This document shows, one piece after another, positions 1 through 9,247 of a DNA stretch of 64,000 nt (position 1 is its first letter; each line of letters opens with the position of its first letter). The notes under the pieces are model-generated. The model ran no database searches. It was not told the origin of the DNA and worked only from the letters and a program-made list of their open reading frames with translations. The stretch comes from Catellatospora tritici. GTDB taxonomy: Bacteria > Actinomycetota > Actinomycetes > Mycobacteriales > Micromonosporaceae. Position numbers and translations under genes: made by a program. Location: positions 124,001 through 188,000 of the forward strand of contig NZ_JAHRCY010000017.1 of assembly GCF_019083965.1 (NCBI RefSeq), written 5' to 3'.

Positions 1-2810
1 TCGCTGCGGGGGGCGCGTGCAAGACTACTTCGTACTTGCGAGGTGAGCGGGTGGCTGGGGCTAAGGAGCCGTTCACAGTCGGCCAGCAAGTTCTCGTACA
101 GGTCGATGGCCTCATCCAGCCGTCCCGTCGACTGGTAGGCGTCGGCGAGTCCGTGGCGGGAGACCAGTGTGTGCGGGTGGTCGGCACCGAATGCCCGCAG
201 ATAGTCGGCCAGCACCTGCTCGTGCAAGTCGATGGCCTCATCCAGCCGTCCCGCCGACTGGTAGGCGCCGGCGAGTCCGTGGCGGGAGACCAGTGTGTGC
301 GGGTGGTCGGCACCGAATGCCCGCAGATAGTCGGCCAGCACCCGCTCGTACAGGTCGATGGCCTCATCCAGCCGTCCCGCCGACCGGTAGGCGCCGGCGA
401 GCTCGTAGCGGGAGACCAGCGTGTGCGGGTGGTCGGCACCGAGTACCCGCAGATAGTCGCCCAGCACCCGCTCGTACAGGTCGATGGCCTCATCCAGCCG
501 TCCCGCCTGGTATGCGCGGGCGAGTAGGTGGCGGGATTTCAGCGTGTCCGGGTGGTCGGCCCCGAGTACCCGCAGACAGTCGGCCAGCACCTGCTCGTGC
601 AAGTCGATGGCCTCGTCCAGCCGTCCCGCCGACTGGTAGGCGCTGGCGAGTGCGTGGCGGGAGACCAGTGTGTGCGGGTGGTCGGCACCGAGCAGCCGGA
701 CACGAACAGCCAGCACCCGCTCGCACAGGTCGATGGCCTCGTCAAGCCGTCCCGCCGACTGGTAGGCATCGGCGAGGTTGCTGCGGGAGGTCAGCGTGTC
801 CGGGTGGTCGGCCCCGAGTACCCGCAGACAGTCGGCCAGCACCTGCTCGTACAGGTCGATGGCCTCGTCAAGCCGTCCCGCCGCGTGGTAGGCGTAGGCG
901 AGATTGTTGCGGGTGAGCAGTCTGGTGTGGTGGTCGGCACCGAGTACCCGCAGACAGTCGGCCAGCACCTGCTCGTGCAGGTCGATGGCCTCGTCAAGCC
1001 GTCCCGCCGACTGGTAGGCGTGGGCGAGGCTGGTGCGGGAGGTCAGCGTGTCCGGGTGGTCGGCCCCGAGTACCCGGGCGCGATCGGCCAGCACCTGCTC
1101 GTGCAGGTCGATGGCCTTGTCCAGCCGTCCCGCCGACTGGTAGGCATCGGCGAGGCTGGTGCGGGAGGCCAGCGTATCCGGGTGGTACGCGCCTAGCACC
1201 CGCAGCCGATCGGCGAGGGTGGCCTCGAGGATGGATATGGCACGCGTGAGATCACCTGCATCCGTCAGTGCCCGGCCAGCCCACGAACGCTGGATTAGCA
1301 ACAGCTCGGAAGGCTTCTCGACGTGCTCTCGTACGGACTCGATGTGCCTTACCAGTTCATCGAGGTCGGCACGCCTGTGAGCGACCTGATCGGTGGGCAG
1401 ATCGTCGGTGAGCTGATCCAGCAGCCGGGTCGCATCCGTGACGGCGGTGGAGAAACTGCCGTCAATGCCGGCCTGGTATCGGACCACGGCGGCAATCAAC
1501 CGGTGCACCACGACCACCGCGCGATCACCCTCACCATCAACGCCGACGGCGCTGATCGCGACAACGGATCGGCCGGTCAGCAGCGGCAGCGCCCGCCTAG
1601 CATCTATCCCGCTGGCCCGTCGCCACGCACGCCACCACCTACGCGCAGGCGCGAACGCCGCGGTGGCAGCCGGGCCGGTCAGGAAACGGCGGCTGATACC
1701 GTCCGATGACAGCAGTGCCAGCACCGTCAGCAGCCGATTGGCCTGGCTGGTGGGGTCGTCGCGGCGCAGCGCGGCAAGGCTCAGCCCGGTGGCCTTCAAC
1801 ACCCCCGGATGTTCGGCCCCCGCCTGCTGCCGCAGGATCTCATCCAGCCGCACCCCCGACAACAGGTCCAGATACTGCCGGTACGATAGCCGGTCGGCGG
1901 CGATGTTGGCCGCTGCCTGTGCCAGGCCCAGCGGTAGCCAGCCCAGCTGCTCGCCCAGCCGCTGCGCGTCCTCGCCGTCGGGCAGCCTGGTCGCCTCGGC
2001 CAGAAACGCGTGACCCTGTTCCGGCTGGAATACACCCACCTCGACACTGGCCACACCGGGCAGCGTCGCCACCGCCGGCCGATTCGTCGTAATGATCACC
2101 TGGGTCGAGCCGGTCGACGGCAGATACCGCACCAGCTCCGCCGGATCCTCCACATTGTCGAACACCACCAGCCGCCGTCGACCATCGACGCGCTCCAACA
2201 GCCGCCGCACCGCGGCCGCGACCTGCTCCGGCAACACACCATCCCCAGCGAGGCGAAACTCTTCCCGGCCCAACCTGGCCAGCTCCGGCACCACCCCTGA
2301 CTCGGCGTTGATCCACGCCACCACGTCAAAGCCGTGGCCCGCACACTGGCGGGCCACCTGTGCCGCCAGCTGCGACTTGCCCGCTCCCCGCATCCCATGC
2401 AACGCCACCAACGCCGCTGCGGACCGGTCTTCCAACGCCTGTACTACCTTGGCCGTCAGATCCGGCCGCTCCTGAAACGACCACGCCCGATGCGGAATCT
2501 CTCCGAACAACACGCGCTCGCCTGGCTGGCGCGGCGCATCGGAGCTGGGTTGGGGCGGGTTTGGTCTGCGTAGCAGGCCAGCGGTCAGCACGCCGGTGGC
2601 AGCCAGTCCAGCAAGAGCCCACGCACCGTCGTCTCGCAGCTTGGCCAGCCCCGAGGCCGCCCACTCGGCTGTCGTCCACCTGGCTGCCCAGTCCACTACA
2701 CCGGGAAGCAGCCACTGTCCGGCGAACAACACCACCACGAAGGTCACGCCTGCTGCGGCCACCACCAGCAGACGCCAACGTACCCGCCACCGCGCAGCCC
2801 AGTCATGCAT
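1..2810 (-). CDS. Membrane-anchored NB-ARC/TPR NTPase (3' end outside window)
   Basis: Read from an ATG at 2810, the frame stays open to the left edge, so the C-terminus is missing (at least 936 residues). The N-terminus has two hydrophobic segments (about residues 15-35 and 60-85). An NTPase domain follows with the P-loop GMRGAGKSQLA (about residue 140), a Walker B-like LVVFDNVED and a sensor-like TQVIITTNR, which is the NB-ARC/STAND pattern. The rest is about ten 42-residue tetratricopeptide repeats of kinesin-light-chain type with the signature LGADHPDTL. One repeat lacks one residue (a 3-base deletion near 508), so the frame is kept. STAND proteins usually sense a ligand through the repeats and signal through an effector; here no effector is visible beyond the membrane anchor. 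The family call is firm; a role in defence or signalling is inference. Confidence 0.85.
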   Translation of the reverse strand, partial: MHDWAARWRVRWRLLVVAAAGVTFVVVLFAGQWLLPGVVDWAARWTTAEWAASGLAKLRDDGAWALAGLAATGVLTAGLLRRPNPPQPSSDAPRQPGERVLFGEIPHRAWSFQERPDLTAKVVQALEDRSAAALVALHGMRGAGKSQLAAQVARQCAGHGFDVVAWINAESGVVPELARLGREEFRLAGDGVLPEQVAAAVRRLLERVDGRRRLVVFDNVEDPAELVRYLPSTGSTQVIITTNRPAVATLPGVASVEVGVFQPEQGHAFLAEATRLPDGEDAQRLGEQLGWLPLGLAQAAANIAADRLSYRQYLDLLSGVRLDEILRQQAGAEHPGVLKATGLSLAALRRDDPTSQANRLLTVLALLSSDGISRRFLTGPAATAAFAPARRWWRAWRRASGIDARRALPLLTGRSVVAISAVGVDGEGDRAVVVVHRLIAAVVRYQAGIDGSFSTAVTDATRLLDQLTDDLPTDQVAHRRADLDELVRHIESVREHVEKPSELLLIQRSWAGRALTDAGDLTRAISILEATLADRLRVLGAYHPDTLASRTSLADAYQSAGRLDKAIDLHEQVLADRARVLGADHPDTLTSRTSLAHAYQSAGRLDEAIDLHEQVLADCLRVLGADHHTRLLTRNNLAYAYHAAGRLDEAIDLYEQVLADCLRVLGADHPDTLTSRSNLADAYQSAGRLDEAIDLCERVLAVRVRLLGADHPHTLVSRHALASAYQSAGRLDEAIDLHEQVLADCLRVLGADHPDTLKSRHLLARAYQAGRLDEAIDLYERVLGDYLRVLGADHPHTLVSRYELAGAYRSAGRLDEAIDLYERVLADYLRAFGADHPHTLVSRHGLAGAYQSAGRLDEAIDLHEQVLADYLRAFGADHPHTLVSRHGLADAYQSTGRLDEAIDLYENLLADCERLLSPSHPLTSQVRSSLARAPRS
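160..1200 (-). repeat. Tandem 126-bp TPR-coding repeats
   Basis: About eight successive 126-bp units encode the TPRs of the NB-ARC protein. Neighbouring units, for example those starting near 167 and 293, are almost identical in bases as well as residues, which suggests recent duplication or gene conversion. Confidence 0.85.
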
Positions 2811-2907
2811 AGACAGCCCCTGCTTCCGGTCGGACACAAGAAGTACGCCAGCGTTACACGTCAATGCCACTCTGCGCGAGACCTCAATTCGTCCGGTCAG
2901 GGTTCCC

Positions 2908-4938
2908 CTAACGGACACCCGCCGCGGGAGGGTTCGGCTTGAGCCGGAACGAGCCGGCGACCTTCTGCCGGTAGACCTCCTGGGTCTGGGCGTCCCAGGG
3001 GATGCACCAGCGGCCCGCACGGGTGTTGGCGGGGACTTGGTCCAGGCGCAGCCAGTTGTAGATCGCGTCAGCGGGGATGCCGAGTAGCTGGGCTGCCTGT
3101 TTGACGCTGATCTCCCCGTCCTGCACGGCGACGGTGCGGGGCGTGAAGATCTGGTAGATGCCGCGCACCGCGGCGACGTGCCGTGGGGTGAAGCGCAGGT
3201 TCTTGCCGGTGCGCAGGCCGGCGTCGTTGAGCATCTTGGAGATCTGGACATTGCTATGGGTAGCGCCGTACTCGCGCACGATGGCGAGGGCCTGTGGTGG
3301 GGTGCGGCCTGGCCCGCGTCGCTCGACGATCAGCTCGTCGCTGGCGCCGGTGTGCCAGCGCACGCCGATCCGCACGGCGTCGGAGTCCTGCTCCAGGAGA
3401 AGCGTCACATCGGCGATCAGCGTGCGCAGCAACCGCTTGCGGTCGCGGTGACTGGTCGTCGGCGCGTCCCACAACCGGGGAAGGTCTGCGGCCAGTGCTT
3501 GCAAGGCGTCGTGGTCGGGCACCGCGGGCTTGACCACGCGTGCGGTTGCCAGCGCGGCCTCGGCCTCGGCGAGGGCGGCGAGTTTGGCCTCCCACCGCGT
3601 TTCCAGCGTCCGCGCCACGAGCCGGTTGTCCGGTTCGACCTGGCTGAAGGCACGTTCGGCGCGGTCGGCTTCGTAGTGTGCGCGTTCGACTGCCAGTTCG
3701 GCGGCGCGGTGGCTGCGGACCTGCCGGTCGATCACCTCGTCGGCAGCGGCCAGGGCGACCTGGATCTGTTGCGGGGTAACAGTCTTCAGTAACAACGTCG
3801 CGACCGTGTCGTCAACCGTGTCGGCGGTGACCGTGCGGCACCGGGTGGTGGGCTCGGCGCACTTGTAGGTGACCTTGCGGTCCTTGCGGCTGTAGCGGGT
3901 GCCGACCCGGCCGCCGCAGGTGCCGCAAAGGATGATGCCCTGACATAGGGCGGAGCCCTCCCGGACCGGCCGGGCACCGCGCTGGGTGTTGTTCGCGGCG
4001 AGCCTGGCCTCGGTGGTGAGGTATTCGGCCCAGGTCACGTATCCCTCGTGGTGGTCTTCGATGAGGACCGTCCACTCCTCGCGGGCCCGGCGCCGGCGGG
4101 TGGAGCGCACCGTGCCGTCGGGCAGCACCCGGCGCACCTCGCGGGTCTTGCCGAACGTGTACACCCCGGCGTAGGTGGGGTTCTTCAACGCCTGCGCCAC
4201 CCGGGCGTGGGTGAGCTTGCCCCACTTGATCGTGCCCGCCCACGCTCCGGCCCACGCCCTTTGCGGGAACAACCTGCCCGTCTCGTGGAACGCCCGGACC
4301 GTCTTCAACGCAGACCCTGTCCGATGGAACTCGGCGAACAGGTCCTCGACCGCGCGGCGGACCTGCTCGTCGGGGTCTTTGACGATCAAGCCCTCGTCGT
4401 CGTAGACGAACCCGACGGGCAGGGGATGGCGTAGTTCACCGCGGTGGGCCGCGGCCAGCTTCGCCCCGTGCAACCGGCCGAGCAGGAAATGCATCTCGAT
4501 TTCTGACATTTGGCCCTTGAGCCCCAACAGAATCCGGTCGTTCACATTCGCCAGGTCGTACACGCCATCGGCGTCGATCAGCAGCGTGTCGGTCAGCCGC
4601 GCCAACTCCATCAGCCGGGTCAGGTCGGCGTTCGAGCGCCCGAATCGCGACACCTCCAGGCCCAACACCGCCCCGACCTCGCCCATGCACAACTTCGCGA
4701 CGATCTCCCGGTAGCCGTCGCGTTCGGACCCGAACCGGCTCGACACACCCAGATCGGCATCGACGACGACGATCTGCTCGGCCAGCCACCCGAGTTCGGC
4801 GGCGGTCGTCGCCAGCCCGTACTGCCGGGCGGTGGACTCGGTGTTCTGCCGCACCTGCGCCATCGATGACTGCCGCAGGTACACGATTGCCAGCCTCGAC
4901 AGATGACTCGACGTGATCTTCGAGCTGGGAGTCATCAC
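2908..4938 (-). CDS. Large serine recombinase (resolvase/invertase superfamily)
   Basis: 676 residues. The N-terminal resolvase domain (about residues 15-155) starts with the catalytic serine context YLRQSSMAQV and contains LGLEVSRFGRSNADL. A recombinase domain follows (about 175-290). A zinc ribbon lies at about 335-365 (ILCGTCGG, then YKCAEPTTRC), then a coiled-coil region. The C-terminus holds a helix-turn-helix (VKQAAQLLGIPADAIYNWL). This is the architecture of large serine recombinases that integrate or transpose DNA without a target duplication. The ATG overlaps the stop of the upstream small ORF (TGATGA), so the two are translationally coupled. It probably mobilises a small element covering about 2.9-5.3 kb; the ends were not identified. 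Confidence 0.9.
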   Translation of the reverse strand: MMTPSSKITSSHLSRLAIVYLRQSSMAQVRQNTESTARQYGLATTAAELGWLAEQIVVVDADLGVSSRFGSERDGYREIVAKLCMGEVGAVLGLEVSRFGRSNADLTRLMELARLTDTLLIDADGVYDLANVNDRILLGLKGQMSEIEMHFLLGRLHGAKLAAAHRGELRHPLPVGFVYDDEGLIVKDPDEQVRRAVEDLFAEFHRTGSALKTVRAFHETGRLFPQRAWAGAWAGTIKWGKLTHARVAQALKNPTYAGVYTFGKTREVRRVLPDGTVRSTRRRRAREEWTVLIEDHHEGYVTWAEYLTTEARLAANNTQRGARPVREGSALCQGIILCGTCGGRVGTRYSRKDRKVTYKCAEPTTRCRTVTADTVDDTVATLLLKTVTPQQIQVALAAADEVIDRQVRSHRAAELAVERAHYEADRAERAFSQVEPDNRLVARTLETRWEAKLAALAEAEAALATARVVKPAVPDHDALQALAADLPRLWDAPTTSHRDRKRLLRTLIADVTLLLEQDSDAVRIGVRWHTGASDELIVERRGPGRTPPQALAIVREYGATHSNVQISKMLNDAGLRTGKNLRFTPRHVAAVRGIYQIFTPRTVAVQDGEISVKQAAQLLGIPADAIYNWLRLDQVPANTRAGRWCIPWDAQTQEVYRQKVAGSFRLKPNPPAAGVR

Positions 4939-5318
4939 TGCTTCCTCTGTGCAACAGCGATTCGACCATGTTCGCCACGACCATCAGGGCTTGGCGAATG
5001 TCCCACCCGCTCATCCGTCCCCGTTCCCGGCCCACTCGGGCCACCAGCGTTCACTTCAGCGTCAGGAGCCAGTTCATGGGAATCCGCCACCGCCAACACT
5101 GGATCGATCTTGTCGATCAGCGCCCGCGCCGCCGACAAGCCCTCCACCGCCAACCGATCCGACGCCGCCGCGACACCCCGGTCGGTCCAGTCCTGCGCCA
5201 CCGTGATGCGCCGCCTCCCCTCGACCTCACACACGAAGAACAGACCATGCCGCTTGCGCTGCATGAACAGCACAACCAAGCTCTGCCCCTTCAACGGATG
5301 GAACGGATGAGTGATCAC
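4935..5318 (-). CDS. Small partner protein of the serine recombinase
   Basis: 127 residues if started at GTG 5318. The frame could open further upstream, but that would run into the conjugation gene beginning at 5321, so the short form is preferred. The N-terminus reads THPFHPLKGQ, then a beta-rich stretch (LFFVCEVEGRRRITVAQDW) and a Pro/Gly-rich tail. It resembles small DUF5372-like proteins found directly upstream of large serine recombinases in IS-like elements; that link is from memory. The stop codon overlaps the recombinase start, indicating a two-gene operon. Function unknown; it may be an accessory factor for recombination. Confidence 0.6.
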   Translation of the reverse strand: MITHPFHPLKGQSLVVLFMQRKRHGLFFVCEVEGRRRITVAQDWTDRGVAAASDRLAVEGLSAARALIDKIDPVLAVADSHELAPDAEVNAGGPSGPGTGTDERVGHSPSPDGRGEHGRIAVAQRKQ

Positions 5319-5320
5319 CA

Positions 5321-6223
5321 ATGAGTCCGAAACATGACGAGACTGACGGGCCGTATACGGCACGGATTCCGGCCAACGTCAACGAGGCCGACCGGATCGC
5401 GTTCGGGCTCACGTTCCGGCAGCTGGCCATCGTCGGCGGCATCGGCCTGGGCGGCTTCGGTCTCTACCGCACCTTCGGCCCGCTGCTGCCCCCGGTGGCC
5501 TGGATCATCGCCGGGATCATCGTGTTCTCCATCGCGATCGTCGTCGCCCTCGGCCGCCGTGACGGCCTGCCATTGGACGTCTGGCTCAAGCATGGGCTCA
5601 CGCTGACGCGAAGCCCTCGCCGGCTCACCCCCGGCACGGCTCGGGCCACCTCGGTCGCCGCGGTGGCCGGCAAGACGAGCGTCCCGGCGCCGCTGCGCTC
5701 ACCAGTGACAGCGGTCAGCCCGAGCGGCGTGGTCACCTCCGAAGGCAAGCACCGGGTGCTGATCGCCTGCGGGACAACGAACATCCACCTGCGCACCGGC
5801 AACGAGCAAGGCGCGCTGCTGGACGGGTTCGGCCGGTTCCTCAACTCCCTGACCAGCCCGGCGCAGATCGTCGTGGCCGCCCAGCGTCACGACCTGACCG
5901 CCCACGCGCAGGCGATCGTCGACCACGCGCCGCGCCTGCCGCATCGGGCGTTGCAGGACGCTGCCGACGACTACGCCGAGTTCCTCCTAGACCTCGACGA
6001 GGAACGCGATCCGTTGCGTCGTCAAGTTTTGGCGGTCATCACCGGCGAGCAGGTCGCCGACATGGCCGTCCGCGCCCTGTCCGGGCTCGGCGTCGAAGCC
6101 ACCGCCCTGGACGGGCCGGCGGTCACCGCCGCGCTCGCGGCGGCGGCCGATCCCTTCAACCCCCCAGTGCCCGGACCGCGAGCGGTCCCGGGCGCACCGA
6201 TCACGCTACGGAGCATCGAATGA
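5321..6223 (+). CDS. PrgI/VirB3-like type IV secretion protein
   Basis: 300 residues. After a short polar start (PYTARIPANVNEADRI) come two closely spaced transmembrane helices (about residues 33-50 and 55-75), the hallmark of PrgI/VirB3 inner-membrane T4SS subunits. The cytoplasmic remainder (about 130-300) resembles the N-terminal domain of VirB4-type ATPases. It ends in ATGA overlap with the VirB4 gene, so they form one operon. The start lies only 3 bases from the divergent recombinase partner gene, so the original promoter, and any upstream VirB6 gene, have probably been replaced by that element. A weak Shine-Dalgarno (GGATGAG) lies 9 bases upstream. Confidence 0.82.
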   Translation: MSPKHDETDGPYTARIPANVNEADRIAFGLTFRQLAIVGGIGLGGFGLYRTFGPLLPPVAWIIAGIIVFSIAIVVALGRRDGLPLDVWLKHGLTLTRSPRRLTPGTARATSVAAVAGKTSVPAPLRSPVTAVSPSGVVTSEGKHRVLIACGTTNIHLRTGNEQGALLDGFGRFLNSLTSPAQIVVAAQRHDLTAHAQAIVDHAPRLPHRALQDAADDYAEFLLDLDEERDPLRRQVLAVITGEQVADMAVRALSGLGVEATALDGPAVTAALAAAADPFNPPVPGPRAVPGAPITLRSIE

Positions 6224-8055
6224 ACCTGTTGAATACCAAGAAGAAGACGGTTGCGGCCGGGGAGGGCATGCCCTCCCCGGCCGCTTTGTCGGTCACGCCC
6301 TGGCACGTGCAGGTCGGCGACGGCTACGCCGCCACCTACGCCGTCACCGGCTACCCGGCCGAGGTCGGCCCCGCGTGGCTCGATCCGCTGCTGTCCTACC
6401 CCGGCCGCGTGGACGTCGCCGTGCACATCGACCCGGTCGCGGCGCAGCTGGCCGCGACGATGCTCAAACGCCAGCGCGCCCGCCTCGAATCGACCCGGCA
6501 GCTCGACTCTGATCAGGGCAAGCTCGGCGACCCGATGACCGACGCGGCGGCGGCCGACGCCGCCGACCTGGCCGAACGCGTCGCGCGAGGCGCGGCGAAG
6601 CTGTTCGACGTCGGGATCTACGTCACCATCCACGCCCGCGACCTCGACGAGCTGCGAGCGGTCACCGCGGGCGTGAAGTCCGCCGCCGCCAGCGTCTTGC
6701 TGGACCTGCAGCCGACGACGTTTCGCCACCAGCAGGGCTGGGTCGCGACGCTGCCGATCGGGGTGGACCCGCTGCGGATGCGCCGCATCCTCGACACCAC
6801 GTCGCTGGCGGCGGCGTTCCCCTTCGCGTCGGCAGACCTGGCCGCCCCGCCGCCCGGTGTCGTCGCACCGCCGGACGGGGTGCTCTATGGCGTCAACACC
6901 ACCGGCAACGGCGTCCTGCTGTGGGACCGCTGGCGGCAGGACAACCACAACAGCGTCGTCCTCGCGCGCAGCGGCGCAGGCAAGTCCTACTTCGTCAAGT
7001 TGGAGGTCTTGCGCAACCTCTACCAGGGCACCGCCGTCTCCGTCATCGACCCCGAAGACGAGTACGCACCCCTCGCGGAACATGTCGGCGGCACGGTCGT
7101 GCAGCTGGGCCTGCCCGACGTCCGCATCAACCCCCTCGACCTGCCTACCGACAACCGGGCCGACACCCTGACCCGGCGCGGCCTGTACCTGCACACGCTG
7201 ATCGCGGTCATGCTCGGCGCACCACCACCGCCGACCGAACGCGCCGCGCTCGACCGCGCGATCACCGCCACCTACGCGGCGGCAGGGATCAACGGCGACC
7301 CGGCCACCTGGTCGCGCCCAGCCCCGCTGCTACGGGATCTGACCGTCACCCTGGCCGCCGATGACGACCCGGCCGCTGAGCAACTGGCCGCGCGGCTCGC
7401 ACCGTGGACGATCGGGAACTTCAGCTCCTTGTTCGACGGGCCGACCACCACCCGCCCGGACGGGCACCTGGTGGTGTGGAGCCTGCGGCATCTGCCCGAC
7501 GAGCTACGCACCGTCGGCACGCTGCTCGCGCTCGACTCGATCTGGTCGGGCATCGACACTCCGAACACCGGCGCCCGCCGGCGGCGGCAACTCGTCGTCG
7601 TCGACGAAGCCTGGCTGCTCATGAGAGACGGCGAAGGCGCGAGGTTCCTGTTCCGGATGGCCAAGGCCGCCCGCAAGCGGTCGGCCGGGGTGTGCGTCAT
7701 CACCCAGGACGCCGCCGACGTGCTGTCCACCGACCTCGGTCTCGCCGTCGTCGCCAACGCCGCGACCCAGATCCTGATGCGTCAGAGCACCCAGTCCATC
7801 GACGCGGTGTCTGAGGCGTTCAGCCTGACCGCCGGGGAATCACGGCTCCTGCTGTCGGCGCCCAGGGGCGAAGGGCTTCTCGTCGCTGGCCGGTCCCGGA
7901 TTCCGTTCAGGAGTGTTGGGTCGGCGGCCGAGCACAAGATCGCCGTCACAGGTCTGGAGTTCGCTGAATCTTCGGGAGGTATAGGAGCTGAACTCAGGGG
8001 TCAATACTGCGCCTACGGCGTGGTGCCGCCCCTGAGTTCGCCAAGTTCCCCTTAA
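6220..8055 (+). CDS. VirB4-like conjugation ATPase with altered C-terminus
   Basis: 611 residues. Walker A is ARSGAGKSYF (about residues 247-256) and Walker B is RQLVVVDEAWLLM (about 455-467), followed by the conserved TQDAADVL and ATQILMRQ motifs. This family of hexameric ATPases powers T4SS assembly and substrate transfer at the cytoplasmic membrane. The normal family sequence runs to about FRSVGSAAEHKIAVTG; the last 30 or so residues are unusual and run through a perfect inverted repeat at 7990-8039. Its operon partner virD4 lies 5.7 kb downstream, behind a recombinase block. The C-terminus therefore looks replaced by inserted DNA; the ATPase core is intact. Confidence 0.88.
   Translation: MNLLNTKKKTVAAGEGMPSPAALSVTPWHVQVGDGYAATYAVTGYPAEVGPAWLDPLLSYPGRVDVAVHIDPVAAQLAATMLKRQRARLESTRQLDSDQGKLGDPMTDAAAADAADLAERVARGAAKLFDVGIYVTIHARDLDELRAVTAGVKSAAASVLLDLQPTTFRHQQGWVATLPIGVDPLRMRRILDTTSLAAAFPFASADLAAPPPGVVAPPDGVLYGVNTTGNGVLLWDRWRQDNHNSVVLARSGAGKSYFVKLEVLRNLYQGTAVSVIDPEDEYAPLAEHVGGTVVQLGLPDVRINPLDLPTDNRADTLTRRGLYLHTLIAVMLGAPPPPTERAALDRAITATYAAAGINGDPATWSRPAPLLRDLTVTLAADDDPAAEQLAARLAPWTIGNFSSLFDGPTTTRPDGHLVVWSLRHLPDELRTVGTLLALDSIWSGIDTPNTGARRRRQLVVVDEAWLLMRDGEGARFLFRMAKAARKRSAGVCVITQDAADVLSTDLGLAVVANAATQILMRQSTQSIDAVSEAFSLTAGESRLLLSAPRGEGLLVAGRSRIPFRSVGSAAEHKIAVTGLEFAESSGGIGAELRGQYCAYGVVPPLSSPSSP
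7990..8039. repeat. Perfect 11-bp inverted repeat at 3' end of virB4
   Basis: Arms GAACTCAGGGG (7990-8000) and CCCCTGAGTTC (8029-8039) are exact complements separated by 28 bases. A further GAGTTC lies at 7957-7962. There is no T-run, so it is not a classic terminator. It sits where virB4 homology ends and may mark the left end of the inserted block. Confidence 0.6.
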
Positions 8056-8256
8056 TGCTGACATTTGTCGTATCGCCGCCGTCGGCACCGCGCTGCGTGA
8101 TGGGCTTCGCTTCGAGGGTGAGTTCTGGGCTCTGGGACAATCTTCGTGATCGCTAGACGTCTACGTTCTTGCGCGGCCCAGCGACGCCGATGGCTGTCGG
8201 CAGTGTGTTGACGGTCCTGGCCGCGACAGGGCGGGTCGCCTGGCGTTGAACGGGGT

Positions 8257-8961
8257 ATGAGCATCGACTCTCTCGCTGTCGCAGAGCCGGTCAAGTCGGG
8301 TCTGCGGCCGGTTGGCATGACCCGAACGGCTGGGCTGATCATGGTGGCGGCCGGAGCCATCGGTGTGGCTGCGGTACTGGTGCCCGGCTGGGACTGGACA
8401 CCGGCTGGGCCGGTCCGGCTGGTGTGGCGGTACTCGCCCGCAGCGGGATTGTTGGCCCTAGGTGGCTTGGCCGCATTCCGGCCGCGGCGTACGCCTGCCG
8501 AGGCCACGGCGGTGGGTGGATTGCTCGGGCTGCTGATCGCCGGTGAGGGGTTCGTCGCCGTGCGGGACTGGTTCAACGTCGCTGGTGCGCGGGGTGTGGC
8601 CTTGTCGAATCTGGCCGACGTGGTCACCATCGCCGCGATGACCGCCGTTGCCGGGGTGGTGGCGGCGCTGGCGGGCGGTGTGCTGGCGTGGCCGGCCGGG
8701 CGGAGCTCGGGCCCACCGCAGCGGGCGCTGCTTGTCATCGCCGCCACTGTCGCTGTCGGTGTGCCCGTCATCGGGGCGGCCGTATCCGGGCAGATGACCG
8801 TGACGACGGTCGGGGCGGTTGCTGTCGCCTGGTCGCTGCCGTGGACCAGCGGGCTGGTGGCCGCGGCTTATGCCAAACCCGAGGTTCGGCGGGCCCTGGT
8901 CGCTGCTGTCGCTGTCTGCGCCGTCGTCGCGGTCCTCTCGGTAGTCCTCCAGCCTCAGTGA
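8257..8961 (+). CDS. Polytopic membrane protein, unknown function
   Basis: 234 residues from ATG 8257. It has six or so hydrophobic segments, at about residues 28-45, 60-75, 85-105, 125-148, 158-180 and 212-232, separated by short Arg-rich loops. No catalytic motif or known family is recognised. It lies alone, in the plus direction, inside the block that separates virB4 from virD4, with an alpha/beta hydrolase and recombinases on the other strand, so it is best read as cargo of that block. The reading frame has strong third-position GC bias, which supports it being a real gene. Confidence 0.7.
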   Translation: MSIDSLAVAEPVKSGLRPVGMTRTAGLIMVAAGAIGVAAVLVPGWDWTPAGPVRLVWRYSPAAGLLALGGLAAFRPRRTPAEATAVGGLLGLLIAGEGFVAVRDWFNVAGARGVALSNLADVVTIAAMTAVAGVVAALAGGVLAWPAGRSSGPPQRALLVIAATVAVGVPVIGAAVSGQMTVTTVGAVAVAWSLPWTSGLVAAAYAKPEVRRALVAAVAVCAVVAVLSVVLQPQ

Positions 8962-9204
8962 TTCTCGGCGGGCAGCCCGTTTGCAGGCGAAGGTGCTTAG
9001 GCAGGCGTCCAGGTCGGTGACGGGATTAGTGATGGTGGCCGGTCAGCGGCGTACCAATGCTGAGCTCCATCCCAGCCGATCACGGAAGTGTGCCAGAGCC
9101 GAGTTCTGGCGCCAGCTGGGAGCGGATTCTGGCTCCGCATATCGATCACCGGCGGTTCCGACTGGGAACCAGTAGTGGCCCCGGGCCGTGCCGGTCGAGC
9201 GGCA

Positions 9205-9234
9205 GGCGGGAGTCACTGTCGGTGACTGCTCGCC
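9205..9234 (-). terminator. Hairpin after the alpha/beta hydrolase gene
   Basis: AGTCAC (9211-9216) and GTGACT (9222-9227) pair around a 5-base loop, and the flanks (GGCG and CGCC) extend the stem. It lies about 14 bases beyond the hydrolase stop codon. No T-run is present. Three smaller hairpins lie at 9092-9110, 9119-9136 and 9154-9170. Confidence 0.45.
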
Positions 9235-9247
9235 CGGAAGCACCGTT

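Noticed and set aside
167-1196. Long plus-strand open frames opposite the left TPR gene
   Set aside because: They are periodic antisense shadows of the 126-bp repeats; the minus frame has the NB-ARC P-loop and TPR signatures.
160-1200. Possible CRISPR or iteron array in the left-end repeats
   Set aside because: The 126-bp period is in frame and encodes TPRs; there are no spacers.
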